The notes beneath the pieces were generated by a model. It was not told the DNA's origin. It saw nothing but the letters and a program-made list of their open reading frames with translations, and made no database searches. This document shows positions 21,455 to 32,199 of a stretch of DNA of 64,000 nucleotides, piece by piece (position 1 is the stretch's first letter; the number at the start of each line of letters is the position of its first letter). Position numbers and translations under genes: made by a program. Location of the stretch: contig JAJEKV010000011.1 of the NCBI GenBank assembly GCA_021234155.1, forward strand, positions 2,609,294 through 2,673,293, read 5' to 3'. This DNA is from Isoetes taiwanensis. Its lineage: Eukaryota > Streptophyta > Lycopodiopsida > Isoetales > Isoetaceae.

Positions 21455-22817
21455 AATTGGCATTGAAAAGGGTACAAAGCCCAGATTTTGCAATATGTCG
21501 GGATGAGGACAATTACCCAAGCTCACCATTATAAACCAAATTTTCATGCATGTATATGATGAAAAGATTTGCTAATGTGGACATAGAAGAAAACTTAGGG
21601 CTTCCTTATCTTATGGCAATATATAAGGTGCATAAAAAGAAATTCAGGTGGTTAACTAATGCATCCTCTTGTATTTTTTACAAATATGGCCAATTGCATT
21701 ACCTCGATTATACAAATATTAATTCGTCTTCAAGGAGAGATGTGCTGGTCACTAGACTCAAAGATTAAAAAGATTTATGGGAGTGGGTACTAGATCATTT
21801 TGGTGGATTGACTCTACTATAGATCTAGTAATCAATTTACCTCAAACTATTAGACATACATGGGTCGCAGATATAGCAAGATGCTACGAAGTCTATACCA
21901 TTATTTGAAGAAGAGGGATTACTACCATTTGTGATAAACTCTTTCAAAAAGCATTCGGATGAAAGATCCACAAAAGTTATGTGTCCAAATTATGTGGCAT
22001 CACAATATAAATGCTCATGGAGGAGGAATATTCCGGACTCGGATTTTTACTTTGAGATCACCATTGGTGAACTTATGGCCATGAATAACTTTTTGCTTTT
22101 TTAACCGGCAGGTGTACAACCGGGAGAGGTAGTATGGAAGCAAATTAGAGGAATCCCTATGGGTTTTCTTGCTCCCCATTATGGTGCAACTTGTACCTTT
22201 TGTATTATGAGTACAATTTTATAAGGAGATTAGCAAAGCTAGGGAAGACGGACCTTTTAGCTCTATTTGAAGGAACTTTTAGATATATGGATGACTTGGG
22301 GGTAATAAATAATCCAATTATGGACTTATTTATTGACCCGTCATAAACCAAGACATGCAGATAATCCATATGGATCTACCCATTAGAGTTCCCGGAAATT
22401 AAGAAGGACGACCATTATGCACCAAATGTACTTGCGGTATGATTCGCAAGACTTCGGATGTAATTTCCTAAACCCGCATATTCAAGTTGTTGACCTAATT
22501 GAGGGTTCGTGATATTACAACAAGGTTTGATAAAAGGAGATTGCTCCCATTTAAATGTGTACAATTTATAACGACCATGCGTCTAATAGAAAAATAAGCC
22601 GATGTTACAACCTTATGATAGCACAAGTGATAATATTATTATATCTATGTAATCGCCACAAGAATTCCTATCGGAATTGGGGAGAACATTGACCGTGTTT
22701 GTTAACAATGGCTTTAGCTTGGATCGGCTTAAGTCCATTGCTATAAAACAATGGAGAACGCCTGCACCCAGGGGGCACCCATTGAGAGACATATCGGCTA
22801 TAAACAATGCATTTTAG
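21455..22817 (+). pseudogene. PLE reverse transcriptase core, second copy (many indels)
   Basis: It aligns base for base with 15968-17324, including the fingers motif, GIPMG, YMDDLGVIN and the thumb, but numerous one- and two-base indels break the frame. The differences from the first copy cluster at CAG/CTG or CCAG/CCTG sites and homopolymers, while the stretches between them are identical. At about 22036 this copy keeps the frame that the first copy loses. See the finding on error signature before treating it as a decayed gene. Confidence 0.75.
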
Positions 22818-23104
22818 AAGGCACGAGACAAGTTAATGGGTAATTATCGGGTATTCGTTCTACTTTCCATATGGTGATTTTAACACCAATGTTAAAACCA
22901 TCAAGCAACTTTATAATATGGAAGGATCTATAGTATGTTGGTAATTTTTTAGAAAAAAGGGGAAATAGCATGGAACAATTTACCTTATGGAACCGCCTAA
23001 ATTGGATTATATGGGGCGGATTGGTTGAAATAGTTTGGTTGCGGAACAAACAAAAGGGCGTAAGTCACCGACCGGGCGACATTTATCCGGTGGGCTCTAT
23101 CTTT

Positions 23105-23690
23105 GCCGGATTGGATATTATCGGCCATATAAGGACCGGATCCCGGATTTCATAAGCTTGGGTGCAGACTCGAGTTATTTGCCGCCCGGTTTCTTTGCCT
23201 CGAAGGATTTTTTCAAGCGGTGCTTCTACAAAACCGCTTTTAAGGTATAATATGAAATTTTGTTGATTATCTATTGATAAGAAGCATGGATTCAATGCTC
23301 AGACTTGATAAAATCGGCCCTATATGGCCACGATTTTTTGGATTTGCATTCAGATATAGGCTTGGGTCCGCACACTAAATTATCACGCCAGCCCGGTTCT
23401 TTGCCCAGAAAGATTTTTACAAGCTGTGCATCCACAAAGCTAAGGTATTATCTGCAATTTTGTTGATTATCCATTTATATGTAGCATGGATTTGCTTTGG
23501 AATTGATAAAATCGGGCTTATAAGGCCGGATTTCAGTAATTTTGCTCCGGATATAGACCGGTGTTTGCACACGAGTTATTTGCTAGCCCGGTTTTGTGGC
23601 TCAAGGATTTCTCTAAGTCGCATTGCAACACAATTTGGAAAATCCGTTTTTCAAAAGGACTACGATGCAATCGCAAAATATAAGGTATTG
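23105..23690 (+). repeat. Three diverged ~195-bp repeats, second PLE copy
   Basis: The counterpart of 17612-18205, with anchors near 23113, 23306 and 23503. It ends just before the putative first coding exon (MDYKMVEETG..., about 23758). Confidence 0.7.
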
Positions 23691-24369
23691 GCATGCTTAA
23701 TTATTTTTTCTTAGATTCTGAAAATTATTTCCTTCTATACTCAAAATTACATCGGATGGATTATAAGATGGTGGAGGAAACTGGAGAATCTAGTTTTATG
23801 GAAGTAGAGGACGAACCGGACACTGACTCAATGATAATCAGGTCGATTATTTATATATTCGGTTATTGGGCTTGTCATAATGGGAGGTGAAAATCGCTTA
23901 TAATATTCTTGTTCGGATTTGTTTATTTTCTTTGTAAAGCTCATAAAGAGTCATTAAGAAAATTTGTGGGTTCTATTTAAGAAACATTAGGCATGCATGA
24001 TTGGGACTAGACCTAGATTTCCCTAGATTCCTCGACACCGATAGCAAGGGGGTTGTATAAAAGCATTGATTTTTGTCTTCCACATCTTTGGCACTGCATA
24101 CTAACACGTGTTACGTCTTGTGACCCGGTGGCGGTGCCTTTTCCCACTTGGAGTCGGGATTAATAAATCTTAGGACTAGTCCAGAACGCCATCATCATGC
24201 TATTTTATAGGGTTCTATTTTATTCATTATTTTTTATGATTATCAAAATTTGTTAGATTATCTCCATATTCCTAGAAGTTAGCATGTTTTAGTAAGTATC
24301 ATGATTATAGATCCTGCATTGGGAAGGTTGCTATGACAATAGCATATATATATACATATATATATATAG

Positions 24370-25455
24370 CTATCTATGCAGTGATCTTGTTAAGGATCAG
24401 AGCTTATCAGACCCATTTAATTATGGGAAGCCATTAGGAACCATTCATTGATGCTACAACAGTTCAGTTTTACTGGTATCAAAGATATTGGCAGATTGAC
24501 CAGCCTGCATAATAGCCAGTCATTCGATCATTTTTAGCTTAGAGGTTCTGATTTGGCACTTGGGATCCAGATTAGGCTTTTTCAGTCTGTTTATTTTGGC
24601 GGCAGTAATATTGCAAACTACTGCTAAAAAGCCTGTCTAATTTATTTAACCTTTGATAATTTTATGCTAAGAGATTTATTCAGCCTAGGAGATTCAGATT
24701 TGGCTTTTACAGCATTCCTCTTAAAAAGAAGTATCTGAGCTATTAATGATATCAATACCATTGAAAACTGCAGTATGCATTTTATCTAAGAACCATGGTT
24801 CAAAATGCATTATTTAATGAGATTACATATACCAATCAGCATGCTTTTTATGCATCAAAGCCTCGTAATGTACAGCAGCAATCCCATTGAATGCTACAAA
24901 GTGCATGTATATTTATCTCCCCTCTTTAAAAAAAAAACAGTTTGCGGTCCAATCAAAAACAAAACGCGACTTCCGGAGAGAGCCATGCATGCATATCCTA
25001 TATCAGATTCTTTTTTTCAAAAAGGTTTTCATATTCCAGCATGAAGTATTTTCTTAAAAAACATAATATCGGCCAGCATTTTTATGGTTTATGCTGCTTA
25101 ATCAACAGAGTAGAAAACTTATCTCATCAAGGCTATATCATAGCATAATGATGTCTCAAAATAGAAGAGATAAAGGAGCATACCATATCTCGTGAACATA
25201 AATGTTTTAATGGAAAATCATAACAGTAACAAGATAAAGAGAGGCACATGGTAGCAGCAACTTCCATGCAAACTTGACAGCTGAAACAGATACACATAGA
25301 TGGGAAAAGGAACCCCGTTACCGCACCCAAACATGACCACGATTAGCTTTAATCAAGGTAAAAGGGTAAAAGGCGCGGGGTAAGCTATAGGGATCCTTGG
25401 CTTATCGCCCTTTGCCCATTAGCATATTAGTATTAGCTAAGCAAAGAATGAAATA
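24370..25455. other. No gene recognised
   Basis: AT-rich sequence with short frames only (for example 24805-25148 on the plus strand, overlapping in two frames). No repeat with other parts of the window was noticed. Confidence 0.4.
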
Positions 25456-25458
25456 ACT

Positions 25459-25929
25459 TTACACAAGAAAAAGATGATCTTTTGTAGAAAACAAACTGGA
25501 AATATCAACAATAACCATATATTTCCAAGCATAACAATGCAAGGGGACCTGATTAAGTGGCAGATCTTCCTCATCCGAATCTTGATCATGCATGGAAATG
25601 CTTTTAGGTGTGTCATCAGCCAGATCCACTATATCCTCGCTTGTACCTTTGCTTTTTCCATAGTTGTTACCATGTAACAGTGTTTGTTGCAGACCACTGC
25701 TTTGTGCCTTTTTGTTTATCTCATTCTGTAGCTCAGAATTGAGGCCAGCTTTGGTGATCATCTCCATTAAGGTGCTCTTTGCCAAATCCTTAGTCGAGGT
25801 GCCATCTGCTCTACCATGCTCATTGAGCAATGCAGCCTTGGTGAGGACTTTTATAATGTCATTTCTAGTGGCACTGCAATTAGGGGCGCCCTTTGTTCTG
25901 CCCATACTATCTTCTTTCCAGAAACACAC
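25459..25929 (-). CDS. Hypothetical protein, single open frame of 156 codons
   Basis: The N-terminal ~120 residues look protein-like: GRTKGAPNCSATRNDIIKVL, then KDLAKSTLMEMITKAGLNSE and an acidic stretch DLADDTPKS...DQDSDEEDLP. The last 30 residues are hydrophobic and may be intron read-through. The likely start is the internal methionine of MGRTKG (about 25905). I recognise no family. It could be an exon of a larger minus-strand gene or of a transposon. Confidence 0.3.
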   Translation of the reverse strand: MCFWKEDSMGRTKGAPNCSATRNDIIKVLTKAALLNEHGRADGTSTKDLAKSTLMEMITKAGLNSELQNEINKKAQSSGLQQTLLHGNNYGKSKGTSEDIVDLADDTPKSISMHDQDSDEEDLPLNQVPLHCYAWKYMVIVDISSLFSTKDHLFLV

Positions 25930-26089
25930 AAGACAACCCTCACAAAAACAATATTCAGCTAGAACCCCAAATTTCTACGTGAGAATACAAAATCCGCTTC
26001 CTCCTTATATCCTAAATGTAAGAATGCAGTTACATTTGCAAATGCTCATTAGGTTTAGAGCAAGCACATTTTGTTCGATATAAGGACAT

Positions 26090-27180
26090 CTAGAATCCAG
26101 GGCAAGAATCAATGTTTAGCTTCAGAAATTCCTTAAGAATATTCTCCTCCTCCTTATTCAAATCCAACGGGACCATTTTGGCGCATGCAAAAGCCGAGAA
26201 CAGAAATATATGAAAGTGAAGGAAAAAATACCAGTTTATGGAACGGATCATAGCCGATTTGACATGAAATTTTATTGGAAAAATCCAGCAACTGGTCATT
26301 CCAAGCATATGGCTCTCTGCTCCAAATCGTCCTATGCATCCTTTTTTCGCCAGATCTTTTGCAATGGCGCCGTCGGCCGTATTCTGGCATCTGTGTGAAG
26401 CCTAAATCCGGCTTCTTAGGTTATGCCCGACCATCATTTGCGTCTAAAGAAGTGAGCAGGAAGTAAATGCAGTATACAAATACAGTCTTTTTCTTGTACA
26501 ACCCCCAATTTAAGAGTATAAAAGGTCAACCATTAGAATCCTATAAGCTCAATTTAATTAAAGCTGGTGGGTGAACGTACATAACAGGGGTGCAATAGCT
26601 TTACAATGTTTATCTTTTCAAATTAAGTAATCGTTTCCAATATTAAGCCTATCCAGTTTGTAATTATGCGTGTATCACCATACTTAGATCATGTGTCTCA
26701 TATCAATATCTTCTATGCTGAGTAGTAAGGGTCCATATAGACTTACCAGTGCCACATACCCATATCCTTCAGGCTGAGTTGTAAAGGTCCCCATAGACTT
26801 TACATTTTTGACCATGCAGACTGTTATGTTTCCATGTTGGTCAATAATTTCCAAGGTGGTATAGAATCTAAGAGAGGACAACTCTAACAGCTACACCTTA
26901 TGCTTGTGAGAAGAATTAACCAAGTGTAAAACCATAAGGAAAGGGCAACTTGCCAAGCATACCACTTGGTTAGCAAGAATATACACATAGTCTGCATGTC
27001 AATGTTATCGTGGTACCAGCACCATATAAGTGTGGACTTAAGCTTTTTAGGGGGTGACCCCCCTTAACACCAATTAGGACACCAAGGAGAACAATTCTAC
27101 GGTTGCAAATTTATGCCACCGACAGGGGAGAACTGGGCAAATCAGAGGACATTGAATATATATTTATATGTATATAGATA
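26090..27180. other. No gene recognised
   Basis: A minus-strand stretch at 26090-26200 (MVPLDLNKEEENILKEFLKL) has protein-like composition and could be a small exon, but no partner exon was found. The rest is AT-rich with nothing notable. Confidence 0.3.
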
Positions 27181-27220
27181 TATATAGAAAGCCCTAGCCC
27201 TGTACGAATATATATATATT

Positions 27221-27422
<202 letters not shown>

Positions 27423-27539
27423 AGAAATTTAATGCGTCCTACGGCACATTGTTCCAGTTTTAGCATGTTCTTACGGTGCAAGGCCCTGTCATGCTCTAAA
27501 TAACTAACGATTCTACTGAGATTCTCTTGTGATTCCTCT

Positions 27540-28110
27540 ATATTCTTTAGCATTCTATGTACTATATTTAGCATTCATGAAGATTCCCCTAGATTCTCTT
27601 AGAATTTTCTATTTTGATTGAGGTGCTTACCCATGAGCATTTAGAACCTTCCAAAATAATCTATTTTGGATCTGTGCAACATTTCTAAAACACTTTCTAT
27701 TTTTAGACTGAGACGCTTGCCCTGAGCATCTAGAACATTTTTTTTTCAACATTTATATTGTACACCTTTATTATGAAATATTTTAGAATATTCTATTGTG
27801 GCTCTTTGCAAAATCTTAGAAAAAACTCTAAGATTTCATCAAGATTTTCTTAGATTCCCTTAGATATTATGATCCCCTTAGATTCAACTAGATTTTAAGC
27901 GATTCCATCAGACTTGTAAATGTTTTCCTACATTCTCTTACAATTTATGAGATTTCCTTATATTCCTCTTAATTCTCCTCGATTCCCTTACATTCTAGAA
28001 ATTTCTAGAACTTTCTGGAACATTCTAAAACTTTCAAAATATCCTAGAACTTTCTGGAAGTATTTCCCTATTCCCTTACATTTCCGAAGATTCCCATTCT
28101 TGAACTATCT
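27540..28110. repeat. Degenerate GATTCCCTTAGATTC-type short repeats
   Basis: Words such as AGATTCCC, TTAGATTC, TTCTCTTAGA and TTCTAGAA recur every 10-30 bp, forming a simple T/C-rich low-complexity region on the plus strand. It contains the TTCTAGAA cluster listed separately. A looser version occurs near 55720-56120. Confidence 0.6.
27993..28030. promoter_or_regulatory. Heat-shock-element-like TTCnnGAA array
   Basis: TTCTAGAA, TTCTAGAA, TTCTGGAA and TTCTAAAA start at 27993, 28003, 28013 and 28023, exactly 10 bp apart. This gives about seven alternating TTC/GAA pentamers in register, the consensus for heat-shock factor binding. Another TTCTGGAA lies at 28052. No gene start is visible nearby, so the match may be a by-product of the local repeat. 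Confidence 0.4.
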
Positions 28111-28188
28111 AGAATATTATATTATATTTTATCTTAATTAGAACATTACCCTTAAATAAATTTGAAACATAATTTATTCATAGAATTA

Positions 28189-28258
28189 ATGCTTGGTTTA
28201 GTGGTTAGATAGGGGGGTTTGGGGGGTTGAGGGCCAGGGTTCGAATCCCCCTAATAAC
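28189..28258 (+). repeat. tRNA-like Pol III promoter (SINE head)
   Basis: A-box-like TTTAGTGGTTAGA (28197-28209) and a perfect B box within GGGTTCGAATCCCC (28237-28250) are spaced as in a tRNA gene. The G-run between them and the absent acceptor stem suggest a tRNA-derived SINE or a tRNA pseudogene. Confidence 0.55.
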
Positions 28259-28324
28259 ATAAAAATTTTTGAAAGCCTTTCCTTAAGGGACGAGCATTCA
28301 ACATGAGCCTTAGGATCTTAGACT

Positions 28325-28695
28325 CGATCAACGATCAAGATCTCACCATATAAAAGCAATATGAGCCGTAGGATCTATTACATATAATTCCCAAAGCTAT
28401 CTGGACCGTAGGATATGTGCCAAGCCACATGAGCCGTAGGATCTCGGATCGACGATCAGGATCAAGAGCAACCTGGGCCGTTAGATCGATTACATATAAT
28501 TCCCAAGCCATGTGCACCGTAGGATGTGTCCTAAACCAACGTGAGCCGTAGGATCTCGGACCGACGACCAGGATCGAATCAACCTGGACCATAGGATCGC
28601 TTACATATAGTCTATACACAAACTCCCAAGCCATCTGGGCCGCACGATACGTCCCAAAGCCACGTGAGCCGTAGGATCTCGGATCAACGGTCGGA
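28325..28695. repeat. ~118-bp tandem repeat, three copies (GCCGTAGGATC)
   Basis: The order GAGCCGTAGGATCTCGGATC, then GACGATCAGGATC, ACCTGGGCCGT-GGATCG, TTACATATA-TTCCCAAGCCAT and GTAGGAT-TGTCC recurs three times with minor changes. It lies immediately left of the first copy of the module described at 28733. Related GGACGG/GGATCT words stand left of the modules at 40.6, 54.4 and 62.8 kb. Confidence 0.75.
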
Positions 28696-28732
28696 TTCAA
28701 GAGGACAAACATAAGAACATATATATGTTAGA

Positions 28733-29350
28733 TATATATATATACAAGTTTTTGTACTATCAATGGGTCTATTAACTATGGTTTATGAACATCTTGGAGT
28801 AAAATCCAAGTTATGAATCAAGTTGGGCAGCCAAGAATTGAGGTGGAAGTCATCGATAAATAACAAAATCTGTTTGTTCAAGTCGAATTCAAGTATCATA
28901 ATCCAATGATTTATTGTCATCACATCCTCTCGCACGAATGGTAGTGTGCAATCAAAGCTAAATTCCTTTACTAATAGCCATTCAATGAAGCTTGGGCACA
29001 GACAAATAAGAAAGTCAAAATTATTCATCACGAAGTCGAACTAAATAAAACAATCTAAAGCATTTGCGGGATCCCATCTGAAAGTTCTCCAACATAGAAA
29101 GTTTCATAATTTTGTCAAATGATAAAATTTTAGAATGAAATTATATTACTACTTGCAAAACAATGTCCAACATTGAAAGCAGTGTGCCTTTGTCTCAGAT
29201 AAGTCGAATTCAATGTCTCCTCTAACAAAGAACATAAGCGTATTTGTGTACTTCTTCTGGAATATTGAATAACAATTTGTCGTCCTTCAAAAAAAAAAAG
29301 AACATAAGCGTATTTGTTGAGCAAACTACAGGAAATGCATCCACGCACAC
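28733..29350 (+). repeat. Module copy R1 (ACAAGTTTTTGTACT family)
   Basis: It begins in a TA tract and then reads ACAAGTTTTTGTACTATCAA and GGGTCTATTAACTATGG. The following ~600 bp share islands with the other copies (GCCATTCAATG, and later CTCTAACAAAGAACATA). It is the most diverged of the copies. Confidence 0.65.
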
Positions 29351-31142
29351 TTGCAACCTATCCAAATTGTGAATGCTAAGTCATTTGAGGGCTGTTATAT
29401 TCCCAATCATCTCGATCGGAAGCCAATCTCTTAGATTGAAAACTAAGGATCCCCAACAAGTGTACAGTGTGCAGAATAATGTTTGAGATATGCAGGATAT
29501 GTAGTTTCTTATGCAGTGCAAAACACTCGACAATTGGAGTTCACACACTATAATTTTATAAAGGGATTTCATCATGCTTTATTTCAACCCGCAAACCATT
29601 CACATCAATTGTCAAATTAAGCTGCCATATCAGAGCATTGATCTTGAGAGGTGTAGAATTGATTTAACAGCTCTTAATCTATTAAGTTTGAAACAAACAA
29701 AATATTCTCTCAACCAACATCCAACTAACTATTGCCAAAGAAATTCATGAGAGACCAAGACAAAAACATTGTCACACGTCACACAAATGAAACAAAGGCA
29801 TTTAGTTGCAAGGAACACACAACACCTACAAAACTAGAAGGGCACGGTGCTATATGCCCCTCACATGAATTGACGGCAAAAAAGCCCCTTACTCATGCCA
29901 CCTTATATTTCAACCTGGGCCGTTGAAATTTTCACATCCAGCTTCTAAGATAATATTCTACAAGTCCACCTCCTAATGGTTCGTGTTTTTGGCACCCTAA
30001 AAAGAAAAGGGTTTAACGTACGTGTGCCGATGACATTGCAATCATGATGAGCAAAGCACAAGTAATAAAAGAGACATATGGAGAGAGCACAAGTAATAAA
30101 AGAGACGCATGGAGAGAATACGTTCAAATTGCCTAACCACTAAGGTTCAACTTTTTAATGGAGAGAGGCGTCAAGTTCAATCTTATACCTATACCAATGG
30201 ACTGTTATTGCTATTATAGTACATGGACCTTTTCGGTTCATGCACATTGCCCAACAAAAATCATTCACCCAAATATGCAGCCCAATATGCATTTACCATG
30301 CTTAAAGGTAGGAGACGTTGTGGCAACTGCAGCATGATTTGCTGCATAAGATTTTTGAACTTTTGCACGATCAGACATGCTTAAGACAGGTTCTCGAAAT
30401 TGTTGATACGTGTGCTTGAGCACAAGTCATGAAAATTGGTTCCTTCCCTCTCAAACCAGTAGCATTATATTACACAAGCAAACAACCCACAAAAAGAAAG
30501 AAGAAAATATTATCGTGCTCTTTTGCTTATGCATTTCGTTATACAGGGAATATGACAATAGTGTACCTCTTTCCTGAGCATAAATTTGAGCTAATTAGAT
30601 CTCAATATGTTTCACAAAGCCCAATCATCCTATCTAATTAACAGTGAACACTCTGTAATGGAGCATATGTAAAAGGCATCGCAGACCATGTATACGTCGC
30701 AAAGCTGGATGCAAATGATGAAGTTGAACCGGTAACATGCCTTGATAACATGGATCTCCCACCTGAGAAAAGTAAAAGCAGAAGTTCACAAAGTGCATAC
30801 ATACTGCAACAAACTCTACAGACCCTAAATAATCCCAGAAACACATTCTCAGAACTCTACAACATTAAAGAAAAGCATACCTGATGTTTAAATAACTGAG
30901 GAAGTTGAAATGGATTCAAACCTTCTCAAGGAGGAGAAGGGGGCAAACCTGTCCGAGAAAGCATAAACATTCGGCATGAAGTGCTTATCTCATTAGGAAA
31001 GAAATAGCAAAAATTGCTAATATTGACCTGGATAATGAACATATGAAACATAATAAGTTCCATAAAGTGTAGTATTAATATAGACTTGATGGGTCCAGAG
31101 TCTCAGCTATAAGCAATGCTGTTGTGTTGTGAAATGCTTAAC

Positions 31143-31313
31143 CAAGTGACATTAAGTTCACCTTCACCTCAATTTTTTCCAAACCATCACTGACTGGATT
31201 ACTCCCTACTATGCAAACATGATTCTGAGACAGGAATGTTCCAGCTGCAAGTTCTTCGGCTAAGTCAGGAATTAACTTGAAAAGAACATAAGGTGCACGC
31301 ATTGGAACCCCAG
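31143..31313 (-). pseudogene. Receptor-like kinase ectodomain exon (ALE2-like)
   Basis: Reading on the minus strand from an acceptor (AATTCAG) at 31314 to a donor (TTG/GTTAAG) at 31142, the exon encodes VPMRA...LIPDLAEELAAGTFLSQ, then HVCIVGSNPVSDG and VKVNLMSLG. This pattern is found in the extracellular part of plant ALE2-like/PERK-related receptor kinases. No kinase domain or other exon of that gene is visible. It lies downstream of the glyoxalase I exons on the same strand although the two genes are unrelated, which suggests a captured fragment. Confidence 0.45.
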
Positions 31314-31705
31314 CTGAATTGGAATAACACAACCACAATCTGTGTCTATTGCACAGGAAATAGCCACAGCAAAACACTCAATGACGATAGTAGAGAATTG
31401 AGTTATCTGCAAAAGATCCGCTAGAGGTAATTATGCAAAAAAAAACATACATTGTCAAGTAGTTGCCCAAGACATTCAGTTTTTTAACTTGCATAGAATA
31501 ATGCAATGTGCATGCCAAGAAAAGAAGGAAAATAGAAAGATATATACCTTTTTTGTACCTTGGTCATATGCTAGTTCTTTGCACATGATCAACAGCCCAA
31601 CTCTGCCTTCCTCTCCATGTTTAGATATGTAACGTGGAATCCTTCATCTCCGTACTTCTACCCTCTGAGGTAGAGTGATCCTAATTCAGCTTTGATTTTA
31701 TATCG

Positions 31706-31934
31706 CTACTCCAATTCACGCAGAAAGTCAGCATTGTCAAGAAAAACCTGGGCAACAACAAAAATCTAAATCTAAGTTTACAGTACACATAAGAAGCCAG
31801 TCATATACCAATTTCCAACCAGATGTAATCTTTGTATTAATCCCAGGCAAAGGACCAGGCTCACGACCCATTTCGCCACCAGCTGCACAAATTGCCTCAG
31901 CTGTCTTATAGACATCATCTGTGCCAACAGCAAT
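31706..31934 (-). pseudogene. GLX1: Glyoxalase I (lactoylglutathione lyase), last two exons
   Basis: Glyoxalase I isomerises the methylglyoxal-glutathione adduct to lactoylglutathione. Exon 31809-31934 encodes IAVGTDDVYKTAEAI and REPGPLPGINTKITSGWKL. A 61-nt intron (GTATATGA...TTGCCCAG) follows, then exon 31706-31747 with VFLDNADFLRELE and a stop. This is the C-terminal end of plant GLX1. The usual D-P-D loop between INTKIT and GWK is missing (about five residues). The earlier exons, with the N-terminal metal-binding residues, are not seen upstream to 33.6 kb. It is a fragment, not a working enzyme gene. Confidence 0.85.
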
Positions 31935-32199
31935 CTGCAAATTTCACATGTGTGACTGTACAGACAAGTACCCGTTAAAAAAGTGCAATGGAAACCACAA
32001 CATGCATTTACATGGTGCACAGATAATGAGCGTGCTTGATTGCCGACCATGTTCTTCAAGAGTTTGCACAGCTCCCATATCCACAATACCGCACAGCTCC
32101 CAGATCCACAATACCGTACAAATATCTAGCAAGAAACACAGTAACCGGCGGGCAGTGGAAGCAGAAAAGGGCAAAGTAATAGATTGAGCAGATTAAGGC

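Larger units (their letters stand above)
18879..24366 (+). mobile_element. Penelope-like element, longer downstream copy
   Basis: The ~5.5-kb copy carries ORF1, a linker frame, the RT and the 3' region, and ends in a TATATATA tract (24351-24368) matching the tract at 15925. Together with the upstream partial copy it forms one tandem PLE insertion of about 8.4 kb, apparently into a TA microsatellite. The order inside is ORF1 (19020-20642), a probable intron (20643-20710), the RT N-terminal region (20711-21454), the RT core and the three-fold 3' repeats. Confidence 0.75.
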
